Positions 1 to 7,152 of a stretch of DNA of 29,864 nucleotides are shown one piece after another (the first letter of the stretch is position 1; each line of letters starts with the position of its first letter). The DNA is from Lachnospiraceae bacterium UBA1753 (lineage in GTDB: Bacteria > Bacillota > Clostridia > Lachnospirales > Lachnospiraceae), in contig DCHL01000035.1 in the NCBI GenBank assembly GCA_002317595.1, forward strand, positions 3,801 to 33,664, given 5' to 3'. The position numbers were made by a program, and so were the translations under genes. The notes beneath the pieces were generated by a model, which ran no database searches, was not told where the DNA came from, and saw only the letters and a list, made by a program, of their open reading frames with translations.

Positions 1-4
1 ATCT

Positions 5-121
5 TTCGATGACGCGGGGATGCTAAGCATCATCGAGAAAATAAGAAACCTAAAGTTTCCGATGACGCGGGATGCTAGGCATCATCGAGAAAATAAGAAA
101 CCTAAGGTTTCCGATGAACGG
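5..121. repeat. Tandem repeat, about 52-53 bp, 2 copies plus a partial third
   Basis: Two near-identical units lie head to tail, with GATGACGCGG at 8 and 61 and a degenerate GATGAACGG at 113, giving periods of 53 and 52. Each unit holds an outer inverted repeat CGATGA/TCATCG (7-12 with 30-35 in copy 1), an inner TGCT/AGCA, and a second small hairpin GAAACC-TAA-GGTTTC near its end. Copies differ by one G in a G-run, so any reading frame shifts between them, which argues against a protein repeat. It may be the 3' region of a gene left of the window. No function recognised. Confidence 0.75.
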
Positions 122-226
122 ATACATATCTGAGCGTGCGAGTAATATTGAGAGAGAGGGATTCTTTCAGCAAGAGGGAGTTTTTCGGGTTAAACAAAAT
201 TGCAACAAAAGAAACATGCTTATTCC

Positions 227-262
227 AGAGGTCGCCTGTGAGGCGACCTCTTTATTTTTTTA
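227..262 (+). terminator. Strong intrinsic terminator
   Basis: A perfect 10-bp stem (227-236 with 242-251: AGAGGTCGCC / GGCGACCTCT) and a 5-nt TGTGA loop are followed by a T-rich tract (252-262). It ends transcription coming from the left of the window, so the transcript of 1-226 (with the tandem repeat) belongs to an upstream unit or is a small RNA. Confidence 0.9.
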
Positions 263-291
263 TTCTGATATTATCTCCTCAAGGTAAGCAG

Positions 292-337
292 TTACCGGAC
301 AGAGATGGCGGACAGAATTACCGGACAGAGACGGCGG
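292..337. repeat. Direct repeat, 20 bp x2, period 26
   Basis: TTACCGGACAGAGATGGCGG at 292-311 recurs at 318-337 with one change (T to C). It lies in the leader just upstream of the VWA gene. It could be a regulator-binding pair or local slippage; I saw no clear promoter beside it. Confidence 0.7.
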
Positions 338-389
338 TCGGAGACAGACATCTGGCAGAAAAAAACAAAGATTAAACTGGAGGTATATT

Positions 390-1061
390 ATGCGAAAGGG
401 ATTAACTGAGGTAGTATTTATTTTAGACAGAAGCGGTTCGATGAGCGGACTTGAGGCGGACACAATCGGGGGCTTCAACTCACTGGTTGAGAAGCAGAAG
501 AAGGAGGAGGGCGATGCTCTCATCTCTGTGGTTCTCTTTGATGATAGGAGTGAGGTGATTTACGACCGTGTTCCCGTTCAGAAGGTGGAGCCCATGAATG
601 ACAGGCAGTATTACGTGAGAGGCTGCACGGCACTTCTTGATGCCATCGGCGGCGCTGTTCACCACATCGGCAATGTCCACAAGTACGCGAGAGAAGAGGA
701 CAGGCCTGAGAAGACACTTTTCATCATCACGACTGATGGAATGGAGAATTCGAGCCACGAGTACACCTACAAGAAGGTGAAGAAATTAGTAGAGAAGCAG
801 CAGAGCAAGTACGGCTGGGAGTTTCTCTTCCTCGGTGCCAATATTGATGCCATCTCAGTGGCAGGCAGCTTTGGAATTGATTCTAAGAGGGCCATCAACT
901 ATATGAGCGACAGCCGTGGAACGGGAGTTAGCTTTAAGGCACTCAGTAACACTGTGTCAAGCTTTAGATGCATGACTGATGATATGGATTTTGCAGAGTG
1001 CTTGGAGGAGTGCTGCGCACCGATTATGGAAGATTACAAGAGCAGGAACAAGAAAGATTAA
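390..1061 (+). CDS. VWA (von Willebrand factor A) domain protein with intact MIDAS
   Basis: A 223-residue cytosolic protein that is essentially one VWA domain. The metal-ion-dependent adhesion site is complete: D13-R-S15-G-S17 (DxSxS) on the first strand, T80 in GCTALLDAIG and D116 in TTDGMENSS. No signal peptide or membrane segment is visible. VWA domains of this kind bind Mg2+ and a partner protein, and small cytosolic ones often serve in stress (tellurite/TerY-like) or AAA+-linked systems. No AAA+ or ter genes are visible here. The start has a good GGAGG at 379-383. The next gene, 50 bp downstream on the same strand, encodes a PcfJ-like protein, and the two are probably co-transcribed. The fold is certain; the cellular role is not known. 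Confidence 0.88.
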   Translation: MRKGLTEVVFILDRSGSMSGLEADTIGGFNSLVEKQKKEEGDALISVVLFDDRSEVIYDRVPVQKVEPMNDRQYYVRGCTALLDAIGGAVHHIGNVHKYAREEDRPEKTLFIITTDGMENSSHEYTYKKVKKLVEKQQSKYGWEFLFLGANIDAISVAGSFGIDSKRAINYMSDSRGTGVSFKALSNTVSSFRCMTDDMDFAECLEECCAPIMEDYKSRNKKD

Positions 1062-1111
1062 ATGAATTGCAAGTTCCTGCAAAATCCAGACCTTAATTTA
1101 TGGGAGGATAT

Positions 1112-2428
1112 ATGCTGGAACTTAGATTTGAGGAAAATACCTGGGAACCTGAAGATATGACAGAGGCGGAGGTTGATGAGATCATCGCCTCTGCCACTGA
1201 TGTGCCGGAAGGAGAAGACCGCCTGATTATTTTCAGGACTGAGCCCTATGTGGACTCGTTTCTTGTGCATTATGGGTCGGAGGGACCTACAGATGTGAGA
1301 TGGGCAGTGCGCTACACATTCCACGAGGGATATTCCTGGGATAGAGAGAGCGAGGAGATATTCAGGGCAAGATGCCTTTCGAATCCCAACTGCATGTTTT
1401 CACACTCAAAGATTGGAGAAGTGTACAGGGCAAGCAGCAAGGCACACCCGGAGTGGCAGCTGCAGCGGTACTACACTCTGTCGTTTAGGATGCTTGACCA
1501 CATCTACAACTGCCTAAAGAAGAATACCATCAAGGAGATTCTCTACAAGGTTGGGCTTGATGAACTGGCAGTCTGGTCGGGGACAATTGATGAGGTTGAC
1601 CTGATGGCGACTAAACCAGCTGATATCTATGGCGGGATCAATCTCAAGATACTGAGGAGCCTTAACTGCAGGAGCGGAGCCCGCCTTCTTGCGGAGAAAA
1701 AATATAGGGATTTCATTCTGGCTCTTAAGAAGCTCTACCCATATATGTTTACCCAGCCTATGAACGATGCCCAGTGCAGTTATCTTAAGTTCCTGATTGA
1801 TGGCGACCTCACTCCCGGCGAGGCGGGAAGACTGTATAAATCGAGGAGCGATAAGCTGATGCTCATGTGGAGCGACTCGCAGTATTCATTTTTTATCGAA
1901 ATGGAAACGGTAGGAGCGGAGCGGCGTGCTCTCATCAGACAGATTGAAGAGATTGACCCGATATACAAGAAGTACCTTTATGACCCCAGATGGACCAGTA
2001 AGGATCCGCTTGGTGAGCTTAAGTACTATCTTATAACAAACAGGGAGAAGTATGATGCGCTTATACGGCGTGCAAACCGCAGGCGTGACCCCGAGTGGCA
2101 GGAGCGGAATAACGGGTATGTGGTGAGGTATCCGCAGACCATCAATGATTTTTTCCGCGAATCTGTCTATATGTCAAACTGTCTCATGAACTATATTGAG
2201 GCATTCTCTGCGAATGAGACGACAATACTGTTTATGAGAAGAACAAAGGATTTTAACCAGCCCTTCATAACCATCGAGATCTACGAAGGAAGGCTCGTCC
2301 AGGCCTATCACAGATTCAATAATGACTGTACCCCCGAGGAGGCTGAGTGGATCCGCGCGTACTGTGAGCGCCACGGCATAAATCCTGGAAACTTCAGCTT
2401 TGGAACAAATGAGGACCTGCTTATGTAG
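1112..2428 (+). CDS. PcfJ-like domain protein
   Basis: A 438-residue soluble protein. Residues about 325-420 match the PcfJ-like pattern: a Y-V-V-R-Y-P segment, then E350-x6-C357-x3-Y361 (usually ExxxLxxCVxxY), a strand ending in LFMRR, an ITIEIYEGRLVQAY segment and an acidic helix before the C-terminus. PcfJ was named on the enterococcal conjugative plasmid pCF10, but chromosomal relatives are common in Firmicutes and their function is unknown. The N-terminal about 300 residues are mostly helical and unrecognised. An ATG at 1100 is also open, but GGGAGG at 1102-1107 lies inside that extension and serves the ATG at 1112, so 1112 is preferred. It follows the VWA gene by 50 bp and probably shares its transcript. 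Confidence 0.75.
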   Translation: MLELRFEENTWEPEDMTEAEVDEIIASATDVPEGEDRLIIFRTEPYVDSFLVHYGSEGPTDVRWAVRYTFHEGYSWDRESEEIFRARCLSNPNCMFSHSKIGEVYRASSKAHPEWQLQRYYTLSFRMLDHIYNCLKKNTIKEILYKVGLDELAVWSGTIDEVDLMATKPADIYGGINLKILRSLNCRSGARLLAEKKYRDFILALKKLYPYMFTQPMNDAQCSYLKFLIDGDLTPGEAGRLYKSRSDKLMLMWSDSQYSFFIEMETVGAERRALIRQIEEIDPIYKKYLYDPRWTSKDPLGELKYYLITNREKYDALIRRANRRRDPEWQERNNGYVVRYPQTINDFFRESVYMSNCLMNYIEAFSANETTILFMRRTKDFNQPFITIEIYEGRLVQAYHRFNNDCTPEEAEWIRAYCERHGINPGNFSFGTNEDLLM

Positions 2429-2512
2429 TGAAGGGGAACAACAGAAAAAATACAGAGCGCGTACAAGAACGCAAACTAGAGTGCAAACAGTGTACTGCAG
2501 TGTGAAAAAATA

Positions 2513-2542
2513 TAGACAATAACGGTACTGGTGGATTATACT
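2513..2542 (+). promoter_or_regulatory. Candidate sigma-A promoter for hisS-aspS
   Basis: TAGACA at 2513-2518, an 18-bp spacer and TATACT at 2537-2542. This leaves a leader of about 75 nt before the hisS start. The 195-bp gap between the PcfJ-like gene and hisS holds no other gene. I looked for a T-box core (AGGGTGGNACCGCG) and did not find one, so tRNA-sensing attenuation is not supported. Confidence 0.5.
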
Positions 2543-2622
2543 AACAAAGTATGCAATGAAATGTCCGGCAGTGGTTATGTCTGTATTTGACCACGCTGCA
2601 GTATTTTTTTAGGAGAGTATAT

Positions 2623-3885
2623 ATGGCACTTAAGAAGAAGCCCGTTACGGGTATGAAGGATATACTTCCGAAGGAGTCCCGCATCAGGGATTATGTCATC
2701 GCACTTGCGAAGGAGACCTACGGAAGCTTTGGATTTTCATCAATAGAGACCCCCTGTGTTGAGCACATTGAGAATCTCTGCTCTAAGCAGGGAGGAGAGA
2801 ATGAGAAGCTTATTTTCAAGATTCTCAAGAGAGGCGAGAAGCTTTCCCTTGAAGGCGTTGAGAATGAGAATGACCTTGCGGATTCAGGACTGAGATACGA
2901 CCTGACGCTTCCTCTCTCAAGATATTATTCAAATAACGCAGCATCGTTACCCTCGCCCTTCAAGGCTCTTCAGATGGGTAATGTATTCAGGGCTGACAGA
3001 CCTCAGAAGGGTCGTTTCCGTCAGTTCATGCAGTGCGACATCGATATCCTGGGTGATGCTTCATACATGGCAGAGGTTGAGCTTATCACAGCTACTTCAA
3101 CACTTCTTGGTAAGGTTGGTTTTAAGGATTTCAAGGTCCGCATCAACGACAGAAGATTCTTAAAGGCAATGGCTGCTTACTGCGGATTTGACGAGGAGCA
3201 GTACGACCTTGCGTTCATTATTCTTGACAAGATGGACAAGATTGGTCCTGACGGCGTCAAGGCTGAGCTTGTAAGTGCAGGCTTTGGCGAGGAGGCAGCT
3301 GCCAAGTACCTTGACCTCTTTGAGAAGACATCTTCAGATGTTGAGGGTATTGAGTACTTAAAGGGTGTGCTGGGAGACAATCTCGAGGCAGGAGCCGCTG
3401 ATAACCTTCAGACAATCATCCGTCTTGCAGGTCAGACCAAGAGCGTTCCCTTTGAGATTGCTTTTGATCCCACTCTTGTAAGAGGAATGAGCTATTACAC
3501 AGGAACAATCTTTGAGATTGAGATGGCAGAGTTTGGTTCATCTGTTGCAGGTGGCGGAAGATACGATGAGATGATTGGACGCTTCACTGGAACACCTACT
3601 CCTGCAGTTGGCTTCTCAATCGGATTTGAGAGAATCATCACAATTCTTCTCGACAAGGATTATGAGGTTCCCGGAACAACTGACAACATTGTATTCCTTC
3701 TTGAGAAGGGACTTCCTGAGAATAGGGTTGCTGATGCAATGAAGGAAGCTGCGCAGCTTCGTGCAGACGGCACAAGGGTTTTAGTTGTCCAGGCCAACAA
3801 GAACAAGAAGTTCCAGAAGGAGCAGCTCATGGCTGCAGGTTATACCAACTTCAAGGACTTTTACAAGGAAGAACTTAAGAAATAA
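2623..3885 (+). CDS. hisS: Histidyl-tRNA synthetase
   Basis: A 420-residue class II aminoacyl-tRNA synthetase that charges tRNA-His with histidine. Visible landmarks are the start of the catalytic core (VTGMKDILPKE), motif 2 around FRADRPQKGRFRQFMQCD, the histidine-binding stretch RGMSYYTG (287-294) and motif 3 in AGGGRYDEMIGRF and VGFSIGFERI. A C-terminal anticodon-binding domain follows. In many HisS proteins the histidine loop reads RGLDYY; here the Asp position is Ser290. The ATG at 2623 has AGGAGA at 2611-2616. A TTG 36 nt upstream is also in frame, but it lacks a site and precedes a non-homologous extension, so it was rejected. It probably forms an operon with aspS 92 bp downstream, as in many Firmicutes. 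Confidence 0.96.
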   Translation: MALKKKPVTGMKDILPKESRIRDYVIALAKETYGSFGFSSIETPCVEHIENLCSKQGGENEKLIFKILKRGEKLSLEGVENENDLADSGLRYDLTLPLSRYYSNNAASLPSPFKALQMGNVFRADRPQKGRFRQFMQCDIDILGDASYMAEVELITATSTLLGKVGFKDFKVRINDRRFLKAMAAYCGFDEEQYDLAFIILDKMDKIGPDGVKAELVSAGFGEEAAAKYLDLFEKTSSDVEGIEYLKGVLGDNLEAGAADNLQTIIRLAGQTKSVPFEIAFDPTLVRGMSYYTGTIFEIEMAEFGSSVAGGGRYDEMIGRFTGTPTPAVGFSIGFERIITILLDKDYEVPGTTDNIVFLLEKGLPENRVADAMKEAAQLRADGTRVLVVQANKNKKFQKEQLMAAGYTNFKDFYKEELKK

Positions 3886-3950
3886 TTGAAGTTTAAGAAA
3901 TAGAGTATATTAATGCTTGAAAAAATAGATTTTTAGAGCTTAAGAAATAA
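3871..3950 (+). repeat. Duplicated hisS 3' end with stop codon (3 copies)
   Basis: The last codons and stop of hisS, GAACTTAAGAAATAA (3871-3885), recur at 3888-3903 as GAAGTTTAAGAAATAG and at 3936-3950 as GAGCTTAAGAAATAA. The rest of the 92-bp hisS-aspS gap is AT-rich and has no convincing terminator. Confidence 0.6.
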
Positions 3951-3977
3951 TATTTTTTACAGAAATGGAGAATTATC

Positions 3978-5774
3978 ATGGCTGAGAGTATGATGGGACT
4001 CAAGCGCAGCTGCAGATGCGCAGAGGTGACACCTGAGATGGTGGGACAGTCTGTAACACTGATGGGCTGGGTTCAGAAAAACAGAAATAAGGGTGGAATC
4101 GTATTTGTTGATTTAAGAGACCGCTCAGGAATCATGCAGGTTATTTTTGAGGAGGCTGAGTGCGGAACAGAGGCTTTCGAGGCAGCAGGCGCAGTAAGGT
4201 CTGAGTTTGTCATTGCCGTAGAGGGAACTCTTGTAAACCGCGGTGGTGCTGCCAATGAGAACTTAAAGACTGGTGCATATGAGCTTCGTGCAAAGAGCAT
4301 CAGGGTTCTCGCTGAGTCAGAGACACCTCCGTTCCCTATCGAGGAGAACTCAAAGACCAAGGAGGATTTAAGACTTAAGTACAGATATCTTGACCTTCGT
4401 CGTCCTGATATCCAGAGAAACCTCATTCTCCGCTCTAAGATTACAGCTTCAATCAGAAGCTTCCTCACAGAGGAGGGATTCCTTGAGATGGAGACACCTA
4501 TTCTCTGTAAGTCAACTCCCGAGGGTGCAAGAGATTACCTCGTGCCTTCAAGAGTTCATCCCGGTGAGTTCTACGCACTGCCTCAGTCACCACAGCTCTT
4601 CAAGCAGCTCCTTATGTGCTCAGGCTATGACAGATACTTCCAGATTGCAAAGTGCTTTAGAGATGAGGACCTCAGGGCTGACAGGCAGCCTGAGTTCACA
4701 CAGGTTGATATGGAGCTTTCCTTCGTTGATGTTGACGATGTAATTGATGTCAATGAGAGACTCTTAAAGAAGGTATGCAAGGATGCCATCGGTCTTGAGG
4801 TTCAGACACCTATCCAGAGAATGACCTGGATTGAGGCCATGAACAGATATGGTTCAGATAAGCCTGATACAAGATTTGGCATGGAACTTACAGATGTATC
4901 GAAGGTTGTTGAGGGCTGTGGCTTCGGCGTATTCACTGGTGCCCTTGAAAACGGCGGATCTGTAAGAGGTCTCAATGTTAAGGGTCAGGCTGGAATGCCA
5001 AGAAAGAAGATTGATGCTCTCGTTGAGGAGGCAAAGGGCCTTGGTGCGAAGGGGCTTGCTTACCTTGCAGTTAACGAGGACGGTACATATAAGTCTTCAT
5101 TTGCCAAGTTCTTTGACGAGGCAGGTCTTGCTGCTCTTGTTGAGGCGATGGGCGGTGAGAAGGGCGACCTTCTCCTCTTTGCGGCAGATAAGAACAAGGT
5201 TGTATGGGATGTTCTTGGAACGCTCAGACTTAAGCTCGGCCGTGAGGCTGGTCTTATCGACGACAGCAAGTTCAACTTCCTGTGGGTTACAGAGTTCCCT
5301 CTTCTTGAGTGGTCTGACACCGAGAACAGATTCATGGCAATGCATCATCCATTCACAATGCCCATGGATGAGGACTGGCAGTACATCGACTCTGATCCTG
5401 GCAGGGTAAGGGCTAAGGCGTATGATATCGTACTCAACGGAACAGAGCTTGGTGGTGGTTCAGTCAGAATCCATCAGGATGATATCCAGGAGAAGATGCT
5501 TGAGGTTCTCGGCTTCTCTAAGGAGAATGCCTTTGAGCAGTTCGGCTTCCTCTTAACAGCATTTAAGTATGGAGTTCCCCCTCACGCAGGACTTGCATAC
5601 GGTCTCGACAGACTTGTTATGCTCCTTGTCGGCGCTGATTCAATCAGGGAGGTTATGGCATTCCCTAAGGTTAAGGATGCAAGCTGTCTGATGACTGAGT
5701 GTCCTTCAGTGGTTGACCCTAAGCAGCTCACAGAACTCGGTATTGAGGTTTCTGAGACTGCAGAGGAAGAATAG
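3978..5774 (+). CDS. aspS: Aspartyl-tRNA synthetase (bacterial type)
   Basis: A 598-residue class IIb synthetase that charges tRNA-Asp. Order of parts: an N-terminal OB-fold anticodon-binding domain (GWVQKNRNKGGIVFVDLRDRSG, near residues 30-52); the catalytic core with QSPQLFKQLLM and motif 2 (FRDEDLRADRQPEFTQVD); the bacterial GAD insertion (about 300-415); and motif 3 (GLAYGLDRLVMLLVG) near 540. The length is normal for bacterial AspS. The start ATG at 3978 follows GGAG around 3966. A strong terminator lies 22 bp after the stop, closing the hisS-aspS unit. Whether it charges only tRNA-Asp or also tRNA-Asn cannot be decided from this sequence. Confidence 0.97.
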   Translation: MAESMMGLKRSCRCAEVTPEMVGQSVTLMGWVQKNRNKGGIVFVDLRDRSGIMQVIFEEAECGTEAFEAAGAVRSEFVIAVEGTLVNRGGAANENLKTGAYELRAKSIRVLAESETPPFPIEENSKTKEDLRLKYRYLDLRRPDIQRNLILRSKITASIRSFLTEEGFLEMETPILCKSTPEGARDYLVPSRVHPGEFYALPQSPQLFKQLLMCSGYDRYFQIAKCFRDEDLRADRQPEFTQVDMELSFVDVDDVIDVNERLLKKVCKDAIGLEVQTPIQRMTWIEAMNRYGSDKPDTRFGMELTDVSKVVEGCGFGVFTGALENGGSVRGLNVKGQAGMPRKKIDALVEEAKGLGAKGLAYLAVNEDGTYKSSFAKFFDEAGLAALVEAMGGEKGDLLLFAADKNKVVWDVLGTLRLKLGREAGLIDDSKFNFLWVTEFPLLEWSDTENRFMAMHHPFTMPMDEDWQYIDSDPGRVRAKAYDIVLNGTELGGGSVRIHQDDIQEKMLEVLGFSKENAFEQFGFLLTAFKYGVPPHAGLAYGLDRLVMLLVGADSIREVMAFPKVKDASCLMTECPSVVDPKQLTELGIEVSETAEEE

Positions 5775-5796
5775 AGTTTATCTGACTTTAGATTTC

Positions 5797-5831
5797 AAAG
5801 CCTTGTGGGCAACGCCTGCGAGGCTTTTTTT
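5797..5831 (+). terminator. Intrinsic terminator of hisS-aspS
   Basis: A 14-bp stem (5797-5810 with 5814-5827) with three G-T wobbles closes on a 3-nt AAC loop. The 3' arm runs into seven consecutive T (5825-5831). Confidence 0.88.
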
Positions 5832-5859
5832 CGAAAACTGCGTTCATGAGCAAGAAGCG

Positions 5860-5882
5860 AAGCGGATTGCGAATGTCCGCTT
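5860..5882. other. Short hairpin upstream of the esterase gene
   Basis: AAGCGGA (5860-5866) can pair with TCCGCTT (5876-5882) across a 9-nt loop. There is no T-run, so it is not a terminator. It sits in the leader of the esterase gene, inside a stretch that is open in frame but unlikely to be translated. It may be a remnant of a small dispersed palindromic repeat; a genome search for the sequence would tell. Confidence 0.5.
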
Positions 5883-5920
5883 TACTAGCGAAAACAGCTT
5901 TCAGAAGGATTGGTGAAAAA

Positions 5921-7042
5921 ATGGGAATTATCACTCCTGACAACAGAAACCTTGAATACTGCGGAAGAATTGACTTTACGGACGCCTGTCGCCCTCTGTT
6001 TATCTGGGCTGGCAGCTATGTAAGGATGAGATTTACTGGAACGAGTGTGTCTGTGAGGCTTCAGAACACGCACGACCTCTGGAGCAACCGCATGGGATAT
6101 GTCCTTGACGGCATAGAGGGTGAAATCCTTCTCTTTGACGGAGAGAAGGATAGCAGCGGAATGCTCCGGGACAACGAGGGCGTGTGGATGGATGAGGAGA
6201 GGGATTATCTGATTGCGGATGATCTTGACCCAGACCAGGCACATGAGCTTCTGCTATTTAAGAGACAGGACAGCTGCCACTATGTGTCCTTCCTTGGATT
6301 TGATGTCGAAGATGGTGATATCAGGGAGCGGGCGCAGGAGAGTGACAATCGACTTAAGATTGAGGTGTACGGTGATTCCGTGTCAAATGGAGAGGTGTCT
6401 GAGGTTGTCGGATATGAAGGAAAGGCAGACCCTGAGAATCATAACGCCAGATACAATAATGTCCGTCATTCCTATGCGTGGAAATTGGCCGACAGGCTTG
6501 ATGCAAGGCTTCAGGATGTATCGCAGGGCGGTATAGCGCTGCTTGATAATACAGGATATTTCCACCCCTCGGGACTTGTGGGAGTACTTAGTACCTGGGA
6601 TAAGCTAAAATACAATCCGCGCCCGGAGATGCCAGAGCAGAGCACCTGGGACTTTGAGCGATTTACACCTGATATTGTAATTGTAGCTATCGGCCAGAAT
6701 GACAATGCCCAGGGGGATTACATGGCTGAGGATTACAACGGCGGAAAGGCCGATAACTGGCGCAGTAACTATTATTCCCTGATAAAAAATATACGAGGCA
6801 GATACCCTGCGGCACACATCATAATGATTACGACTGTCCTCATTCATGATAAGGCCTGGGATGATTCGATCACTGCTGTGTATGAGCGCCTTAAGGGTGA
6901 AGGTGATGACCGCGTTCACAGATTCCTGTTCACAGGAAACGGTGCTGTCACACCAGGGCACATCAGGGATTCAGAGGCTGAAGTGATGGCGGCTGAATTG
7001 GAAGAATATATTTGTGAAGAAGTCTTAAATCAGTCCATGTGA
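5921..7042 (+). CDS. CE2-like carbohydrate acetylesterase (jelly-roll plus SGNH hydrolase)
   Basis: A 373-residue protein with the two-part layout of carbohydrate esterase family 2. An N-terminal beta-sandwich (about 10-130, including SYVRMRFTGTSVSVRL) precedes an SGNH hydrolase domain. SGNH blocks: GDS with nucleophile S153 (151-153), the Gly pair in QGGIAL (203-204), GQND (258-261) and the catalytic His, H347, in PGHIRD. CE2 enzymes remove acetyl groups from xylan, mannan or other glycans. There is no signal peptide, so it probably acts on imported oligosaccharides. An in-frame ATG at 5846 would add 25 residues with no homology. The ATG at 5921 has GGTG at 5912-5915 and AAGGA further up, so it is chosen with moderate certainty. 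Its stop codon lies inside a 28-bp tandem repeat. Confidence 0.82.
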   Translation: MGIITPDNRNLEYCGRIDFTDACRPLFIWAGSYVRMRFTGTSVSVRLQNTHDLWSNRMGYVLDGIEGEILLFDGEKDSSGMLRDNEGVWMDEERDYLIADDLDPDQAHELLLFKRQDSCHYVSFLGFDVEDGDIRERAQESDNRLKIEVYGDSVSNGEVSEVVGYEGKADPENHNARYNNVRHSYAWKLADRLDARLQDVSQGGIALLDNTGYFHPSGLVGVLSTWDKLKYNPRPEMPEQSTWDFERFTPDIVIVAIGQNDNAQGDYMAEDYNGGKADNWRSNYYSLIKNIRGRYPAAHIIMITTVLIHDKAWDDSITAVYERLKGEGDDRVHRFLFTGNGAVTPGHIRDSEAEVMAAELEEYICEEVLNQSM

Positions 7043-7141
7043 AATGCAGGGCTGAGGTTAACTCATGTGAAATGCAGGGCTGAGGTTAACTCGTGTGAAA
7101 TGCAGGGCTGAGGTTAACTCGTGTGATATGCAGGGCTGAGG
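7036..7141 (+). repeat. 28-bp tandem repeat, 3.8 copies, overlapping the esterase stop codon
   Basis: Units start at 7036, 7064, 7092 and 7120 (the last is partial). They differ only at CATGTG/CGTGTG and GAAATG/GATATG. The first unit contains the final codons and TGA stop of the esterase gene; the last ends 11 bp before the hflX start. The repeats fill the entire intergenic region. Each copy repeats a TGTGAAATGC stop/start-like string and a GAGG. Confidence 0.92.
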
Positions 7142-7152
7142 ATGAGGTGTAT

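Noticed and set aside
72..375. Two overlapping short open frames in the leader region
   Set aside because: They run through the tandem repeat and the terminator hairpin, lack ribosome-binding sites and show no protein-like pattern.
2429..2622. T-box leader for hisS-aspS
   Set aside because: The conserved T-box antiterminator core is absent and there is no terminator hairpin before hisS.
2587..2622. Upstream TTG start for hisS
   Set aside because: No ribosome-binding site and no homology in the extension; AGGAGA directly serves the ATG at 2623.
5846..5920. N-terminal extension of the esterase (MSKKRSG...)
   Set aside because: It is encoded across a hairpin with no Shine-Dalgarno and is followed by a better-placed start at 5921; it does not look like a signal peptide.
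7036..7141. CRISPR-like array
   Set aside because: Repeats are contiguous with no unique spacers and no cas genes; the same applies to 17513-17712.
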